Positions 1 through 11,483 of a stretch of 64,000 nt of DNA are shown here, in pieces. The translations under genes and the position numbers were made by a program. The notes beneath the pieces were generated by a model that worked only from the letters and a program-made list of their open reading frames with translations, was not told the DNA's origin and searched no databases. The DNA is from Gemmatimonadaceae bacterium (GTDB lineage: Bacteria > Gemmatimonadota > Gemmatimonadetes > Gemmatimonadales > Gemmatimonadaceae). Location: assembly GCA_019752115.1 (NCBI GenBank), contig JAIEMN010000019.1, positions 62,001 to 126,000 on the forward strand. Direction: 5' to 3'. Position 1 is the stretch's first letter; every line of letters starts with the position of its first letter.

Positions 1-2332
1 AGAAGCCGAGCGAGGCCGGCGTCGGCACCTGCAGAATCTGGTTCGTCGTGAGCGACTGGGCATAGGTCAGTTCCACGCCGAGCTTACCGAACAACGTGAA
101 ATCCGAGCCGAATTCGTTCTCGGTGGTCGTTTCGGGCTTGAGCTGCGAGTTACCGGCCTGGCCGAGTGAGCAGCCTGACGCCGCGCAGGAGTAGGTCTCG
201 TACTGCGCCGTGAAGCGCGGGGAGTTGCCGGCCGACCCGCGCGAGGCGCGGATACGCATATCCGACACCTTCGGGAGGCTGAACCACGACTCTTCCGAGA
301 GACGCCACACGCCGGAGAGACGACCAAAGTTCGCGAAGCGGTTACCGGCACCGAAGAGCGATGAGCCGTCGCGACGGAACGTGCCGTCGACGATGTACTT
401 GCCCTTGTAGTCCAGGTTTGCACCCGCAATGGCACCCACATTCTTGACGAGCTGGCTGCTGGACGACGTGGAGAAGTTCGTGGTGGTGTTGGACAGCGTG
501 TACACATCCTTCACCACGTACTGCTCACCGCTCGACCCGTTCGAGAGGATGTAGTCACGATCCATCAGACCGCGGATGTTCAGCTTGCCATTCAGGTCGG
601 CCATCAGCTGCTTGCGGAACGTACCAGAGACATACGCGTTCATGCTCTGGCGCGTCTGGTTATCGATGCTCTGGTTTCCGTTATTCGTGGCCGGATCCAG
701 CGTCTGCGTCCGATAGCCCTTCGAGACGTAGGAATTCGAGATGCGGTCGCGATTGTCAAAGCTGTACAGCGCTTCGAACGAGGCCCACGGTGCCGGTGTG
801 TAGGTGGTGTTGATCGACCCCTGCCAGCGGTCCGCATTGGTATAGGCGTTGAAGTACTGCTGCTGATACAGGAAGCTCCCGCCGCCGTTGCCAGTCGGGC
901 GGAAACCCGTGCCACCACCACGGAGAATCGGACGACCGAGGGTGTCGACGGCGGTATAGTCCGTGCCCGGTGTCGCACCGCGCAGGAGCTGGCCGAAAAT
1001 GCTGCCCTGACCGCCACCCGAACGATCGTCGACCGTGCTGCGGTTGAAGAGCGAGCTGACCGACACCGTGAGGTTCGGGCGTACATCGTAGTCGAGGTTG
1101 ACGCGGGCGCGGCGCTGCTGCGCACCGTTGAGACCCTTGATCGCGCCACCGTCGTTCGTGTACGATCCGGTCACGAAGTAGCGCACGTTGCCCACGCGGC
1201 CGTTCACATCCACCGTATTCAGCTGCGTCGGGCTATTCGTCGCGACCTGCGCCAAACCGTTGTAGTACTGGCCCGGCCAGATGCTGGACTGGTACACGTT
1301 CAGCAGCTCGCCACCCGAGGCCGCCGGCGCGTTCCACTGAATGTTCTGCTGCGTGCGCGTGGTATCTGCGTTGACGTTGTTGATGCGCAGGATTTCTTCC
1401 ATCCAACCAGTCGTACGCGAGCAGCTGGAAACCGCACCAGAGCCAGCAATGCAGAACTTCTTGCCCGTTTCGTCCAGCTGCAGCGGGTGATTCACCGGCT
1501 GAATGAGGCGGGACGAATTGAGGTCGGAGGTGCCGTACTCAATGCGGGCCCCGACGCGCGTTTCGTTGCGCGTCGCACCACGCTTGGTCTTGATGTTGAT
1601 CACGCCGTTGGCCGCCTGCGCGCCGTAGAGCGAGGCACCAGCGGCACCCTTCACGACTTCCACCGACTCGATGTCGAGACCGCCGATTTCGGCGAGCGAC
1701 TGATTGCGGAGGATCGTGCCGTCGACGATGATCAGCGGGCCCGTGCCACGGCCGCTCGCGTTGATCGACGTCGGGCCGCGGAGCATGATTTCCGGCGAGG
1801 CGCCCGGGCGACCGCTGGTCTGGGCCACGCGGAGACCGGCGACCTTACCCTGCAGCGCCGTTACCGGGTTCAGCGCGGGGACCGGAATGTCCTCGGCCGT
1901 CACACGACCGACGGCGAAGGCCACCTTGCTGCGCTCGGTGCCTTCCATGGAGCCGGAGACGACGACTTCGCTGAGGCGATTGACGTCCTTCTCGAGCGAG
2001 AAGTTCTGCGTCTGCGAGCCCGGCGTCAGCTTGATCGCCGCAAAGGCCGGCTTGAAGCCGACCGCACGCACGCGGAGGTTCACGGCCTGGCCGGACACAC
2101 GCGCCGCCGGAACCGTAATGGAGAAAATGCCCTGCGCGTTGGTCGGCACCGAGATCACGAGCTCGGTGATGTAGACGTTGGCGAACTCGAGGGGCTGGCC
2201 AGCGTCACCGAGCACCTTACCGGTGATGGTGGCGTTCTGCGCCTGCGCTCGGGCCGAGGGGATCACCGCGAACAGCCCCAGCAGGGCTGCAGCGATCGCT
2301 CTCGCGGGACGGGTGAAGGACTTGGGCAACAT
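1..2332 (-). CDS. SusC/RagA-type TonB-linked outer membrane protein (C-terminus cut by window edge)
   Basis: A TonB-dependent outer-membrane transporter, probably for oligosaccharide or peptide uptake. Reading from an ATG at 2332, about 777 residues are present and the frame is open to the window edge, so the end of the barrel is missing. The order is a signal peptide (about 1-30, ending in a QAQ-like site), a carboxypeptidase-regulatory-like beta-sandwich (about 34-110, beginning ATITGKV), a plug domain (about 125-235, with LRGPTSINASG, PLIIVDG and VEVVKGAAGASLYGAQAANGV), then beta-barrel sequence rich in aromatic and Asn/Ser strands. The plug sequence is typical of the SusC/RagA family. A SusD-like partner would be expected to the left, outside the window. 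The substrate cannot be read from the sequence. Confidence 0.93.
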   Translation of the reverse strand, partial: MLPKSFTRPARAIAAALLGLFAVIPSARAQAQNATITGKVLGDAGQPLEFANVYITELVISVPTNAQGIFSITVPAARVSGQAVNLRVRAVGFKPAFAAIKLTPGSQTQNFSLEKDVNRLSEVVVSGSMEGTERSKVAFAVGRVTAEDIPVPALNPVTALQGKVAGLRVAQTSGRPGASPEIMLRGPTSINASGRGTGPLIIVDGTILRNQSLAEIGGLDIESVEVVKGAAGASLYGAQAANGVINIKTKRGATRNETRVGARIEYGTSDLNSSRLIQPVNHPLQLDETGKKFCIAGSGAVSSCSRTTGWMEEILRINNVNADTTRTQQNIQWNAPAASGGELLNVYQSSIWPGQYYNGLAQVATNSPTQLNTVDVNGRVGNVRYFVTGSYTNDGGAIKGLNGAQQRRARVNLDYDVRPNLTVSVSSLFNRSTVDDRSGGGQGSIFGQLLRGATPGTDYTAVDTLGRPILRGGGTGFRPTGNGGGSFLYQQQYFNAYTNADRWQGSINTTYTPAPWASFEALYSFDNRDRISNSYVSKGYRTQTLDPATNNGNQSIDNQTRQSMNAYVSGTFRKQLMADLNGKLNIRGLMDRDYILSNGSSGEQYVVKDVYTLSNTTTNFSTSSSSQLVKNVGAIAGANLDYKGKYIVDGTFRRDGSSLFGAGNRFANFGRLSGVWRLSEESWFSLPKVSDMRIRASRGSAGNSPRFTAQYETYSCAASGCSLGQAGNSQLKPETTTENEFGSDFTLFGKLGVELTYAQSLTTNQILQVPTPASLGF

Positions 2333-2861
2333 CGCTCTCCCAGGGGTGAAGAAGACGGAACTGCGGGCCTACGAAAACCACCGGTCTATGCGAAACCGAA
2401 AACCGACGCACAGTGGTCGCCCCGTTCGCTCGCGATTCGGCGCGCGCGGACGGTCTGCACCACCACGTCAGTTGTCGGGGAAAGCGAGGGACTGCCTGGA
2501 GGGACTGCGGAGGGACGAACAGCGCCCTTCCGGGATGACGGATCCACGGAGAAAAGCCATCCCGTGATCCACGACACCCGCACCGAGGGCAAGCGCCAAG
2601 GCTAGCCCGCGTCGGAAGGGTTGGCAAGTAGGGACAGACAGCGGGACGGGACGACACGCAGTCCCGAGGGGGGACGATGAGTCGAACCGCTGCGCTTCCA
2701 CGTCCAGAACAACGGTCGGGCGTGCGGCGTCACACGTCATTGGACGTATCAAACAGAACCGCCGCACCGGAACGGTTCGTCCCAGTGCGGCGGTTGATGT
2801 GGATCGTTTTCTGGCGAGCTCTTCTATATTGTGCCCCGCGCTCGCGAGGCGCCGGCCGATC
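2333..2861. other. Intergenic region upstream of the SusC gene
   Basis: This 529-bp stretch separates two minus-strand genes. The short open frames in it have no recognisable protein character and most are mirrored on several frames, as expected in GC-rich DNA. It should hold the promoter of the SusC-type gene, which I cannot place confidently, and near its right end a hairpin that probably ends transcription of the next gene upstream. Confidence 0.5.
2757..2795 (-). terminator. Probable terminator of the small outer-membrane protein gene
   Basis: AACCGCCGCAC at 2757-2767 pairs perfectly with GTGCGGCGGTT at 2785-2795 (11 bp, 17-nt loop). On the minus strand the stem is followed by CTGTTTG, a weak T-rich stretch, about 65 bp after the stop codon at 2862. 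Confidence 0.5.
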
Positions 2862-3539
2862 TCAGCGCCGCCCCGTTCCCGCCAGGGACGCTGGCGTCCA
2901 CCGGACGCCGATCGCGAACGTGTCGTCGCCAACAATCACGTCCGAGCCACTGAAGCTGGCGGCCGTCACGACGCCGAAATTCCGGGTCACCTGCCACAGG
3001 GCGCCGGCGTCGAAGTTCAGGCTGATCGTGGATCGACCATCACGGTCCGGCCCACCGCACCGGCTGCACACGTCCACCGAGGCGCGCGGATGGACGTACG
3101 GCGTGATCGCCATCCCCTGATCGAGCGCGAAGCGGTGCCCCACGCTGACGCCCACCGGGATGCGCAGCACGGTATTGTTGCCGCCAAACGCCGCCCCGAC
3201 GCCCGCGGTCAGCATCACGTCGAGCGGCTGCTCCGCCGAGGCGCGCGCCAACTCCTTGCCAAGACCGCCGCCCACGAAGAGCAGCGGATCCGCGCCGCCC
3301 TTGGGATCGGCCAGCCCCGCGTCGAGCTGCCAATGCATGCCGCGTGAGGCGCCCTCCCGCCACTGAAAGAGGAGCGTCGTACCGGCGCCGCCGACCAGCG
3401 CCGCGGTGTAATCACGCGTGCTCGCCTGCGGCGTCTGCAGCGAGGGATAGTTGTACGCCTGGGCCCGACCGAGCACCGGCGTCGCGAAGGTGACCGCACT
3501 GATCACGGCGGCCACGGACCAACGAGACCACACCTGCAT
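2862..3539 (-). CDS. Small secreted outer-membrane beta-barrel-like protein, unknown function
   Basis: 225 residues from the ATG at 3539. This start gives a clean signal peptide (MQVWSRWSVAAVISAVTF..., cleavage expected after GRAQA); the longer upstream frame is Arg/Cys-rich and implausible. The mature part alternates hydrophobic and polar residues in strand-like blocks (TLLFQWREGA, GVGAAFGGNNTV, VGVSVGHRF, ISLNFDAGALW, FAIGVRWTP), with a Gly/aromatic pattern as in 8-stranded outer-membrane barrels. A CSRCGG pair of cysteines lies near residue 155. It sits just downstream of the LytTR regulator gene in the same direction, so the two may be co-transcribed. No specific family was recognised. 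Confidence 0.7.
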   Translation of the reverse strand: MQVWSRWSVAAVISAVTFATPVLGRAQAYNYPSLQTPQASTRDYTAALVGGAGTTLLFQWREGASRGMHWQLDAGLADPKGGADPLLFVGGGLGKELARASAEQPLDVMLTAGVGAAFGGNNTVLRIPVGVSVGHRFALDQGMAITPYVHPRASVDVCSRCGGPDRDGRSTISLNFDAGALWQVTRNFGVVTAASFSGSDVIVGDDTFAIGVRWTPASLAGTGRR

Positions 3540-3621
3540 GAAAGCTCCCGGAGAACGTGACGCCGAACAATACGCGCGCACGGCGTCCACGTTCCACCCG
3601 GTGCCCCGGACAATCGGTGAT

Positions 3622-4575
3622 CTAGCGCACGCGCGCGCGGTAGGTGCGCGACAGGCGCAGCGTCGAGCCATCGCCCAGCACGAGCAGCCCATCGCCGCCG
3701 GGCAACGGGCTCATCTCGCGCACGCGATCCATGTTGACCACGATCCGACGGTGAATGCGCACGAACTGCCGCGGATCGAGGGCGTTCTCAATAGCCGTGA
3801 TCGTCCCGCGCGTGCGATAGGTTTCGCCGGCCGCGTGCACGCGGATGTAGTTGCCATCCGCCTCGAACCAGTCCACCTCGGCCAGCGGCACGAACCGCGT
3901 GCGGCGCCCCTCGCGCACCAGCACGCGAAGTGGCGGCGTCGCCTGTCCGGCCCGCCCCCCATCCTCGCGGGACAGATCGAGCACCGACTCATCACCGGCG
4001 CCAGCCGCACGGCCGCTGCGCGCATCCGGCCGGCTGCCATTCCGCCACGGATTCGACGCCACCAAGGTGCCGGTGGCCGCGCCGCCAAAGTGCCGGCGGC
4101 GACGCCCGTCGCCCGCCGCTCCGGCGACCGGTTCGAGCACGCCCAGCGCGCTCGCTTCGCCAATGAGCCGCTGCAGTTCATCGGCCGTACGCGCCAGCGC
4201 CCGGTGCACGACCACCTGGCGGGCACGCGTGAGCGCCTCCTCCACGCGGGAGGCGTCGGCGGGCCAGAGGACAAAGTCCGTGGCCTGCACGTCGAAGGCG
4301 GCGACGGCCTCCTCCTCCTTCGTGCCGATCGCCACCAGCGCGGCGGGACGCTGCGCCGCCGGCAACTCCCGCACGAGCGAGAAGGCCGCGCCATCGGCCA
4401 AGGTCGCCGCCAGCAGCGCGATATCGGGGAGCGGGGTGGCCGTGAGCGCGGCGAGGGCCGCGCGACGATCCGTCGCCTGGGCGACGAGTGACAGGTCCAT
4501 CGCCGACAGCATCGCCGGCAACTGGGCCGCCAGAGGGGCGGGCACCTGTCCGAGGACTACGACACGGAGTGACAT
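3622..4575 (-). CDS. LytTR-family DNA-binding regulator with degenerate receiver domain
   Basis: 317 residues from the ATG at 4575 (MSLRVVVLGQ). Residues 1-120 look like a CheY-type receiver, but where the phospho-acceptor should be (canonically LLD after PDI/PDL) the sequence reads PDIALLAATLADG, so the Asp is replaced by Ala; the acidic pair near the N-terminus is also absent. A linker of about 80 residues follows, rich in Gly, Arg and Ala. The C-terminal 100 residues form a LytTR DNA-binding domain (VPLAEVDWFEADGNYIRVHA, FVRIHRRIVVNMDRV, GDGSTLRLSRTYR). LytTR proteins bind direct repeats and often act with membrane histidine kinases; none is adjacent here, and the missing Asp suggests phosphorylation-independent control. 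Confidence 0.85.
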   Translation of the reverse strand: MSLRVVVLGQVPAPLAAQLPAMLSAMDLSLVAQATDRRAALAALTATPLPDIALLAATLADGAAFSLVRELPAAQRPAALVAIGTKEEEAVAAFDVQATDFVLWPADASRVEEALTRARQVVVHRALARTADELQRLIGEASALGVLEPVAGAAGDGRRRRHFGGAATGTLVASNPWRNGSRPDARSGRAAGAGDESVLDLSREDGGRAGQATPPLRVLVREGRRTRFVPLAEVDWFEADGNYIRVHAAGETYRTRGTITAIENALDPRQFVRIHRRIVVNMDRVREMSPLPGGDGLLVLGDGSTLRLSRTYRARVR

Positions 4576-4832
4576 GAGGCAGGAGGGAGACGACAGCCGA
4601 CACGCTGCGTGCAGGCAGGAGGGCAGTGCGTGGCATCGTGCCACGCGACATCTGCTCTACGGCGCATACCGTGGTGACGTTGCACCACTGAGAAAGCGAC
4701 TCCGGAGAGATCCTCGCCTCCGACATTTGGTCGCCGCGGTGGTTCGTCGGGCACCGCTCTGCACGACGAACCCCGCGAGGACACACGCAGGAAGCGCCCG
4801 AAGGCACCTCAACCGCGTCACTGCATTGGCCG

Positions 4833-4852
4833 CGCCACCGATTCCGGTGGCG
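4833..4852 (-). terminator. Hairpin after atpC
   Basis: CGCCACCG (4833-4840) and CGGTGGCG (4845-4852) form an 8-bp stem with a 4-nt loop about 10 bp past the atpC stop. There is no T-run, so an intrinsic terminator is likely but not certain. The rest of 4576-4861 holds nothing else I can identify. Confidence 0.4.
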
Positions 4853-4861
4853 GGGTGTGTC

Positions 4862-5119
4862 TTATTGCGTCGCGTGTTCCGTGACGACGCGCACGGTGTC
4901 ATCGACGACCTGCAGGAAGCCGCCGCTCACCGTGAACCGCTGCTCGCCGGCGGTCGTGTCCACGCGGAGCGTGCCACGGCCGAGGAGCGTCATCAGCGGG
5001 GCGTGCATCGGCAGGATGCCCACCTCACCGTCGAACGCCGGCGCCACCACCCCGCGCGCGGTGCCTTCGAACAGCACGCGCTCGGGGGAGATGACGGACA
5101 CCTTCAGGGAGTCGCTCAC
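4862..5119 (-). CDS. atpC: ATP synthase epsilon subunit (short form, beta-sandwich only)
   Basis: 85 residues, with the family core motifs SVISPERVLFEG, VVAPAFDGEVGILPMHAPL and GGFLQVVDDTVRVV. Epsilon is part of the F1 central stalk and couples the rotor to the c-ring; in many bacteria its C-terminal two-helix domain inhibits ATP hydrolysis. Here the protein ends right after the beta-sandwich, where E. coli epsilon would continue for about 50 residues, so the inhibitory helices are absent. It is the last gene of atpAGDC, with 3 bp between the atpD stop and this start. Short epsilon subunits occur in several phyla, so this need not be a defect. Confidence 0.93.
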   Translation of the reverse strand: MSDSLKVSVISPERVLFEGTARGVVAPAFDGEVGILPMHAPLMTLLGRGTLRVDTTAGEQRFTVSGGFLQVVDDTVRVVTEHATQ

Positions 5120-5122
5120 GAA

Positions 5123-6580
<1,458 letters not shown>

Positions 6581-7450
6581 TCAGCCCTGCAGTGCCGATG
6601 CACCGCCGACGATTTCGGCGATTTCCTGCGTGATCTGCGCCTGACGCACCGAGTTGTACGTGCGCTTGAGCAGCTGCAACATCTCGGTCGCGTTGTCGGT
6701 CGCGTTCTTCATGGCCGTCCGGCGCGCGCCCTGCTCGCCGGCCGCCGTCTCCACGAGGGCGCGATACACCGTATTGCGCACATAGAGCGGCAACAGCGCC
6801 TCGAGGATTTCTTCGGCCGACGGCGCGAGAATGAAATCGCGCATGCCGGCCGCCCCGTCCGCCGTCGGCGCCACCACCGGAAGCACCTGCTCCGTGGCCG
6901 GCGGCGTGGACAGCGCACTCTTGTACTTCGCGTACGTGATGTACACGGCGTCGATGTCACCCGCCGCGTAGCGCGCCATGAGCGCGTCGATCAGCGACGC
7001 CGCATCATCGGCGCTCGGACGGTCACCAATGTCGGCGCGCGACGTGGCGAGGTTCCGGCCCAGATACTTGAAGAAGCCGATGCCCTTGCGCCCCACGATG
7101 TGCAGCTCGACGCTGATGCCCTTGCCTTCCCACTCGGCCAGGCGGGCGCGCGATTCACGGATGAGGTTCGTGTTGAACGCGCCGCAGAGGCCACGATTGG
7201 CGGTGAGCACCACCAGGGCGGCCTTGCGCACCTGCGCCGGGCGCCGGAGCAGCGGGAACTGCTCCGCGAGCTCCGGCGAGTACACCCGCGACAACACCTC
7301 GCCGAGCGCCAGCGCGTACGGACGCGCCGACGCGACGCGGTCCGCCGCGCGCTTCATCTTGGAAGTGGCCACCATCTCCATCGTGCGCGTGATCTTGCGC
7401 GTGTTCTCGACGGACTTGATGCGCCCCTTCAGTTCGCGGCCTTTGGCCAT
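6581..7450 (-). CDS. atpG: ATP synthase F1 gamma subunit
   Basis: 289 residues; the rotating central stalk of F1. The N-terminal coiled-coil helix (MAKGRELKGRIKSVENTRKITRTMEMVATSKMKR...) and the C-terminal helix (NATEMLQLLKRTYNSVRQAQITQEIAEIVGG) are both well conserved, and the middle Rossmann-like part includes LTANRGLCGAFN. It lies between atpA (17 bp after the atpA stop) and atpD in the usual A-G-D-C order. Confidence 0.96.
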   Translation of the reverse strand: MAKGRELKGRIKSVENTRKITRTMEMVATSKMKRAADRVASARPYALALGEVLSRVYSPELAEQFPLLRRPAQVRKAALVVLTANRGLCGAFNTNLIRESRARLAEWEGKGISVELHIVGRKGIGFFKYLGRNLATSRADIGDRPSADDAASLIDALMARYAAGDIDAVYITYAKYKSALSTPPATEQVLPVVAPTADGAAGMRDFILAPSAEEILEALLPLYVRNTVYRALVETAAGEQGARRTAMKNATDNATEMLQLLKRTYNSVRQAQITQEIAEIVGGASALQG

Positions 7451-7467
7451 GAGTCAGATACCCTGGC

Positions 7468-9039
<1,572 letters not shown>

Positions 9040-9082
9040 ATGGGCAGGCTTGGAAAGCGTTGGTAACGTTTTTTGGGGACAG

Positions 9083-9102
9083 CTTGTGAAAATTATCACA
9101 AG
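9083..9102. promoter_or_regulatory. CRP/FNR-type palindrome upstream of atpA
   Basis: CTTGTGA (9083-9089), six spacer bases AAATTA, then TCACAAG (9096-9102): a perfect inverted repeat containing the classical TGTGA-N6-TCACA half-sites of CRP-family regulators. It lies 43 bp before the atpA start codon in an AT-rich island within GC-rich sequence. Whether a CRP-like protein binds here, and whether it activates or represses, is inference. Confidence 0.55.
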
Positions 9103-9140
9103 GGGGTGGGGTGGGGCAACCGCCGGACGGCAGGAACCCA

Positions 9141-9240
9141 TCAACCCCAAACCTCCTAACTCCGAACCCCGAACTGATCAGTTTGGGGTTTGGGGTGGTG
9201 GAGTTTGGGGATATCGGGTTGGGTTGGGGGTGGGGATGCG
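9141..9240. repeat. Copy 1 of a CCCCGAAC-rich hairpin repeat
   Basis: A low-complexity stretch of ACCCC/GGGGT units centred on AACCCCGAAC (9165-9174), TGATCA, GTTTGGGGTT (9181-9190). The two arms pair with G:U wobbles. The same core, with the same six-base centre except one base, recurs at 16711-16752. It lies at the 3' end of the glycosyltransferase gene, whose last codons (PTPNPTRYPQTPPPQTPN) are written in the repeat, and upstream of atpA. Confidence 0.6.
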
Positions 9241-11247
9241 TTCCAGACTCACCCCTCTTCCCCGGTTCACTGCCACATACCAGGGCCGGTCCCCGAATCG
9301 TGGGATGAGCCGGCTGTTGGCTGGCCCAAGATCGGCGGCGTAGACAATCGGACCGGCGACGTGGCCCGTGGGGTCAATCGGTTCGAGCGGCAGTCCCACC
9401 CCGAACGCGACAAAGCCTCCGGTTGTGTCCGCGTCGAATTCCGTGCGGCAGGCGGGGTCGAGCGAGCCGGGGCCGTTGAGCGCCAGCACGCCGTCGCTGC
9501 TTGCCATGGCGGTGTCGCTTGCCACGATGCGCGGCGTCGCGGCCAGAACGCCGCGAACGGCGCTCACAGGTTGTGAGGGCGCCGCCTCGAATTGCGCGAC
9601 CACCGCGTGCACCGCACAGGCGTCATGCGCGGCGAGCAGTTGTGCGGTCTCGTCGCGACGGAGTCCGAGGCCCCAGAGGCGGCGCGTGAGTCGGGCGCTG
9701 AACGGCTCGCGCAGAAAGACAACCGCGCTGTCGATGCTGGCGGCCTTCACTGCACCCTCCACATCGACCCGGAGGGCGACGCGCGATTGCCCCGCGATGC
9801 GCATCAGTCCGCGAACACCAAGGGTACTCGCAGGCGCGAGCCAGCTGATCGCCATCATGGCGGCAAATGCCATTGGCACGGCTGGCCGCCAGCCCGGCGA
9901 GACCCGCTCGCTCAGCTCGATGGGTAGACGCGCGATGAACACGATCAGCGTGGGCAGCGCCGTGAAAAGAAAGCGTGGACCGAGAAATTCACCGCGGCCC
10001 CAGTACATCACGTGCAAGCCCAGCTGGACAAGAAAGTGGCTCAATAGCAGGAAGTCCCACCGAGTGGGGCGCCTGACCAAGAGCAGCGAGACGCTCACGA
10101 GAACAATGGACGGGACGGGCCACGCCATTACGAACATGGCGATCTCGCCGAGATAAGTGAGCGCCTGCTCGATCCCCCGTTGCAGGGTGAATGCCCGGCC
10201 GTAAGGATCCATGTGGAATCCGATTGAGTGGCCAGCGCCCCACTGTACATCGTAGGCGAAGCGCAAGGCCGCCCCAGTCGTCGCCGATTGTGCAATGAAA
10301 AGTACGGCCACGCCTAGCAGGCCTCCGATGCTCTGTGACACCCACTCCACACTTCGGCTGATGTTCAACTTGAAGCGCGTGAGCTGAAACAGTCCCGTGG
10401 CGAGGGCGGCGGCCACGGCGTCGAGCGGACGGATCGTTGCCATCAATCCGAGCGAAAGTCCAATGAAGAAAGCGGTGAGATGGCGGCGTCGGGCGCTAAC
10501 CTGCGCTTCCCAGCGCGGCAGCAGCCACAGCACGGCTGTCCAAAGGAACAGCACGGGAACGTGATTCATCATGGTCCCGCCCATGATTACGATGCTCGGG
10601 GCAGTGGCCATGAGCAGCGCGGCGACCCGCGCGACCTTCTCGCCATAGACCGAGCGAGCAAACCAGTAGACCGACGCCGCGCTCGCCCCAGTCAGCAGCG
10701 TGTTGATGATCCACGGCGCACCGATCAGCATGCCGGGGGCAAGAAGGAGCGGTCCCCCAATCGGAAACTGCGAATACCAACGTTCGCCGTCCACGACGGT
10801 ATCGAGCGCGAAGAAGGCACGGTCCGGGTCTACGGGGAGGGCCCACCGGCCGGTCAACAGGATTCGCGCGTGCCAGAGCTGCGCGACTTCGTCGGTGGTG
10901 CTCGCCCTCGAACCGAAGACATTCCGGGCCATCCATGCTGCGGCACACGTCCCGACTATCGCCGTGAACAACGAGTAGGCAGTGGGCGACGAATCACTGA
11001 AGACGCCGACTCGGGCGCTCGGCTTGACCAAATTGAAGTGCGCAGGGACGAGTCGGACGAGCAGCGATAGAGCCACAACCATCAGGCCACCAACACCCCA
11101 GTACATCAACGCGCTTGAGGGATACGGATTGCCCCAGAGCACCGCCGGCACGATCGCCAGCACAAGCAACGCGACACCCAGGGTTCTTGTGATCCACTGG
11201 CGTGTCTTGCCGTCCGAGTTCAGGGTTCCGGGCACTTCATGACTCAT
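9178..11247 (-). CDS. GT-C fold membrane glycosyltransferase (ArnT/PMT-like)
   Basis: 689 residues from the ATG at 11247 (MSHEVPGTLNSDG); an upstream ATG at 11313 is also possible. The protein is polytopic, with roughly 10-12 hydrophobic segments in the first 500 residues and a mostly soluble C-terminal part. After the second or third membrane segment it has STTDEVAQLWHARILLTG, the acidic Asp-Glu motif of the first periplasmic loop in GT-C enzymes, followed by SQFPIGGPLLLAPGML as in ArnT-like proteins. Such enzymes move sugars from polyprenyl-phosphate donors to lipid or protein acceptors at the outer face of the inner membrane. The C-terminus runs into an intergenic-type repeat and may have been extended by it. 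The substrate is unknown. Confidence 0.8.
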   Translation of the reverse strand: MSHEVPGTLNSDGKTRQWITRTLGVALLVLAIVPAVLWGNPYPSSALMYWGVGGLMVVALSLLVRLVPAHFNLVKPSARVGVFSDSSPTAYSLFTAIVGTCAAAWMARNVFGSRASTTDEVAQLWHARILLTGRWALPVDPDRAFFALDTVVDGERWYSQFPIGGPLLLAPGMLIGAPWIINTLLTGASAASVYWFARSVYGEKVARVAALLMATAPSIVIMGGTMMNHVPVLFLWTAVLWLLPRWEAQVSARRRHLTAFFIGLSLGLMATIRPLDAVAAALATGLFQLTRFKLNISRSVEWVSQSIGGLLGVAVLFIAQSATTGAALRFAYDVQWGAGHSIGFHMDPYGRAFTLQRGIEQALTYLGEIAMFVMAWPVPSIVLVSVSLLLVRRPTRWDFLLLSHFLVQLGLHVMYWGRGEFLGPRFLFTALPTLIVFIARLPIELSERVSPGWRPAVPMAFAAMMAISWLAPASTLGVRGLMRIAGQSRVALRVDVEGAVKAASIDSAVVFLREPFSARLTRRLWGLGLRRDETAQLLAAHDACAVHAVVAQFEAAPSQPVSAVRGVLAATPRIVASDTAMASSDGVLALNGPGSLDPACRTEFDADTTGGFVAFGVGLPLEPIDPTGHVAGPIVYAADLGPANSRLIPRFGDRPWYVAVNRGRGVSLERIPTPNPTRYPQTPPPQTPN

Positions 11248-11483
11248 GGGGCGATCGATTGGCGGTGCAAATGGCGAGTCGCTCGCGAGGATTCTCTCGA
11301 AGCTCAGATGCAATGTGCGGTGGAGTGTCCGCGGGCGCCATCGCGTGTGGCTTCGCCGCGTGATGGCACATCATGCGTGACCGGTAGCCGCGGGCCGAGA
11401 CCGGCCAGCGTGCGCGGAATCACGGACGGCAGCGACCGTGCGACGTAGCTTGCGCCCTTCTCGCCTAGTTCAGCCAATGACTT

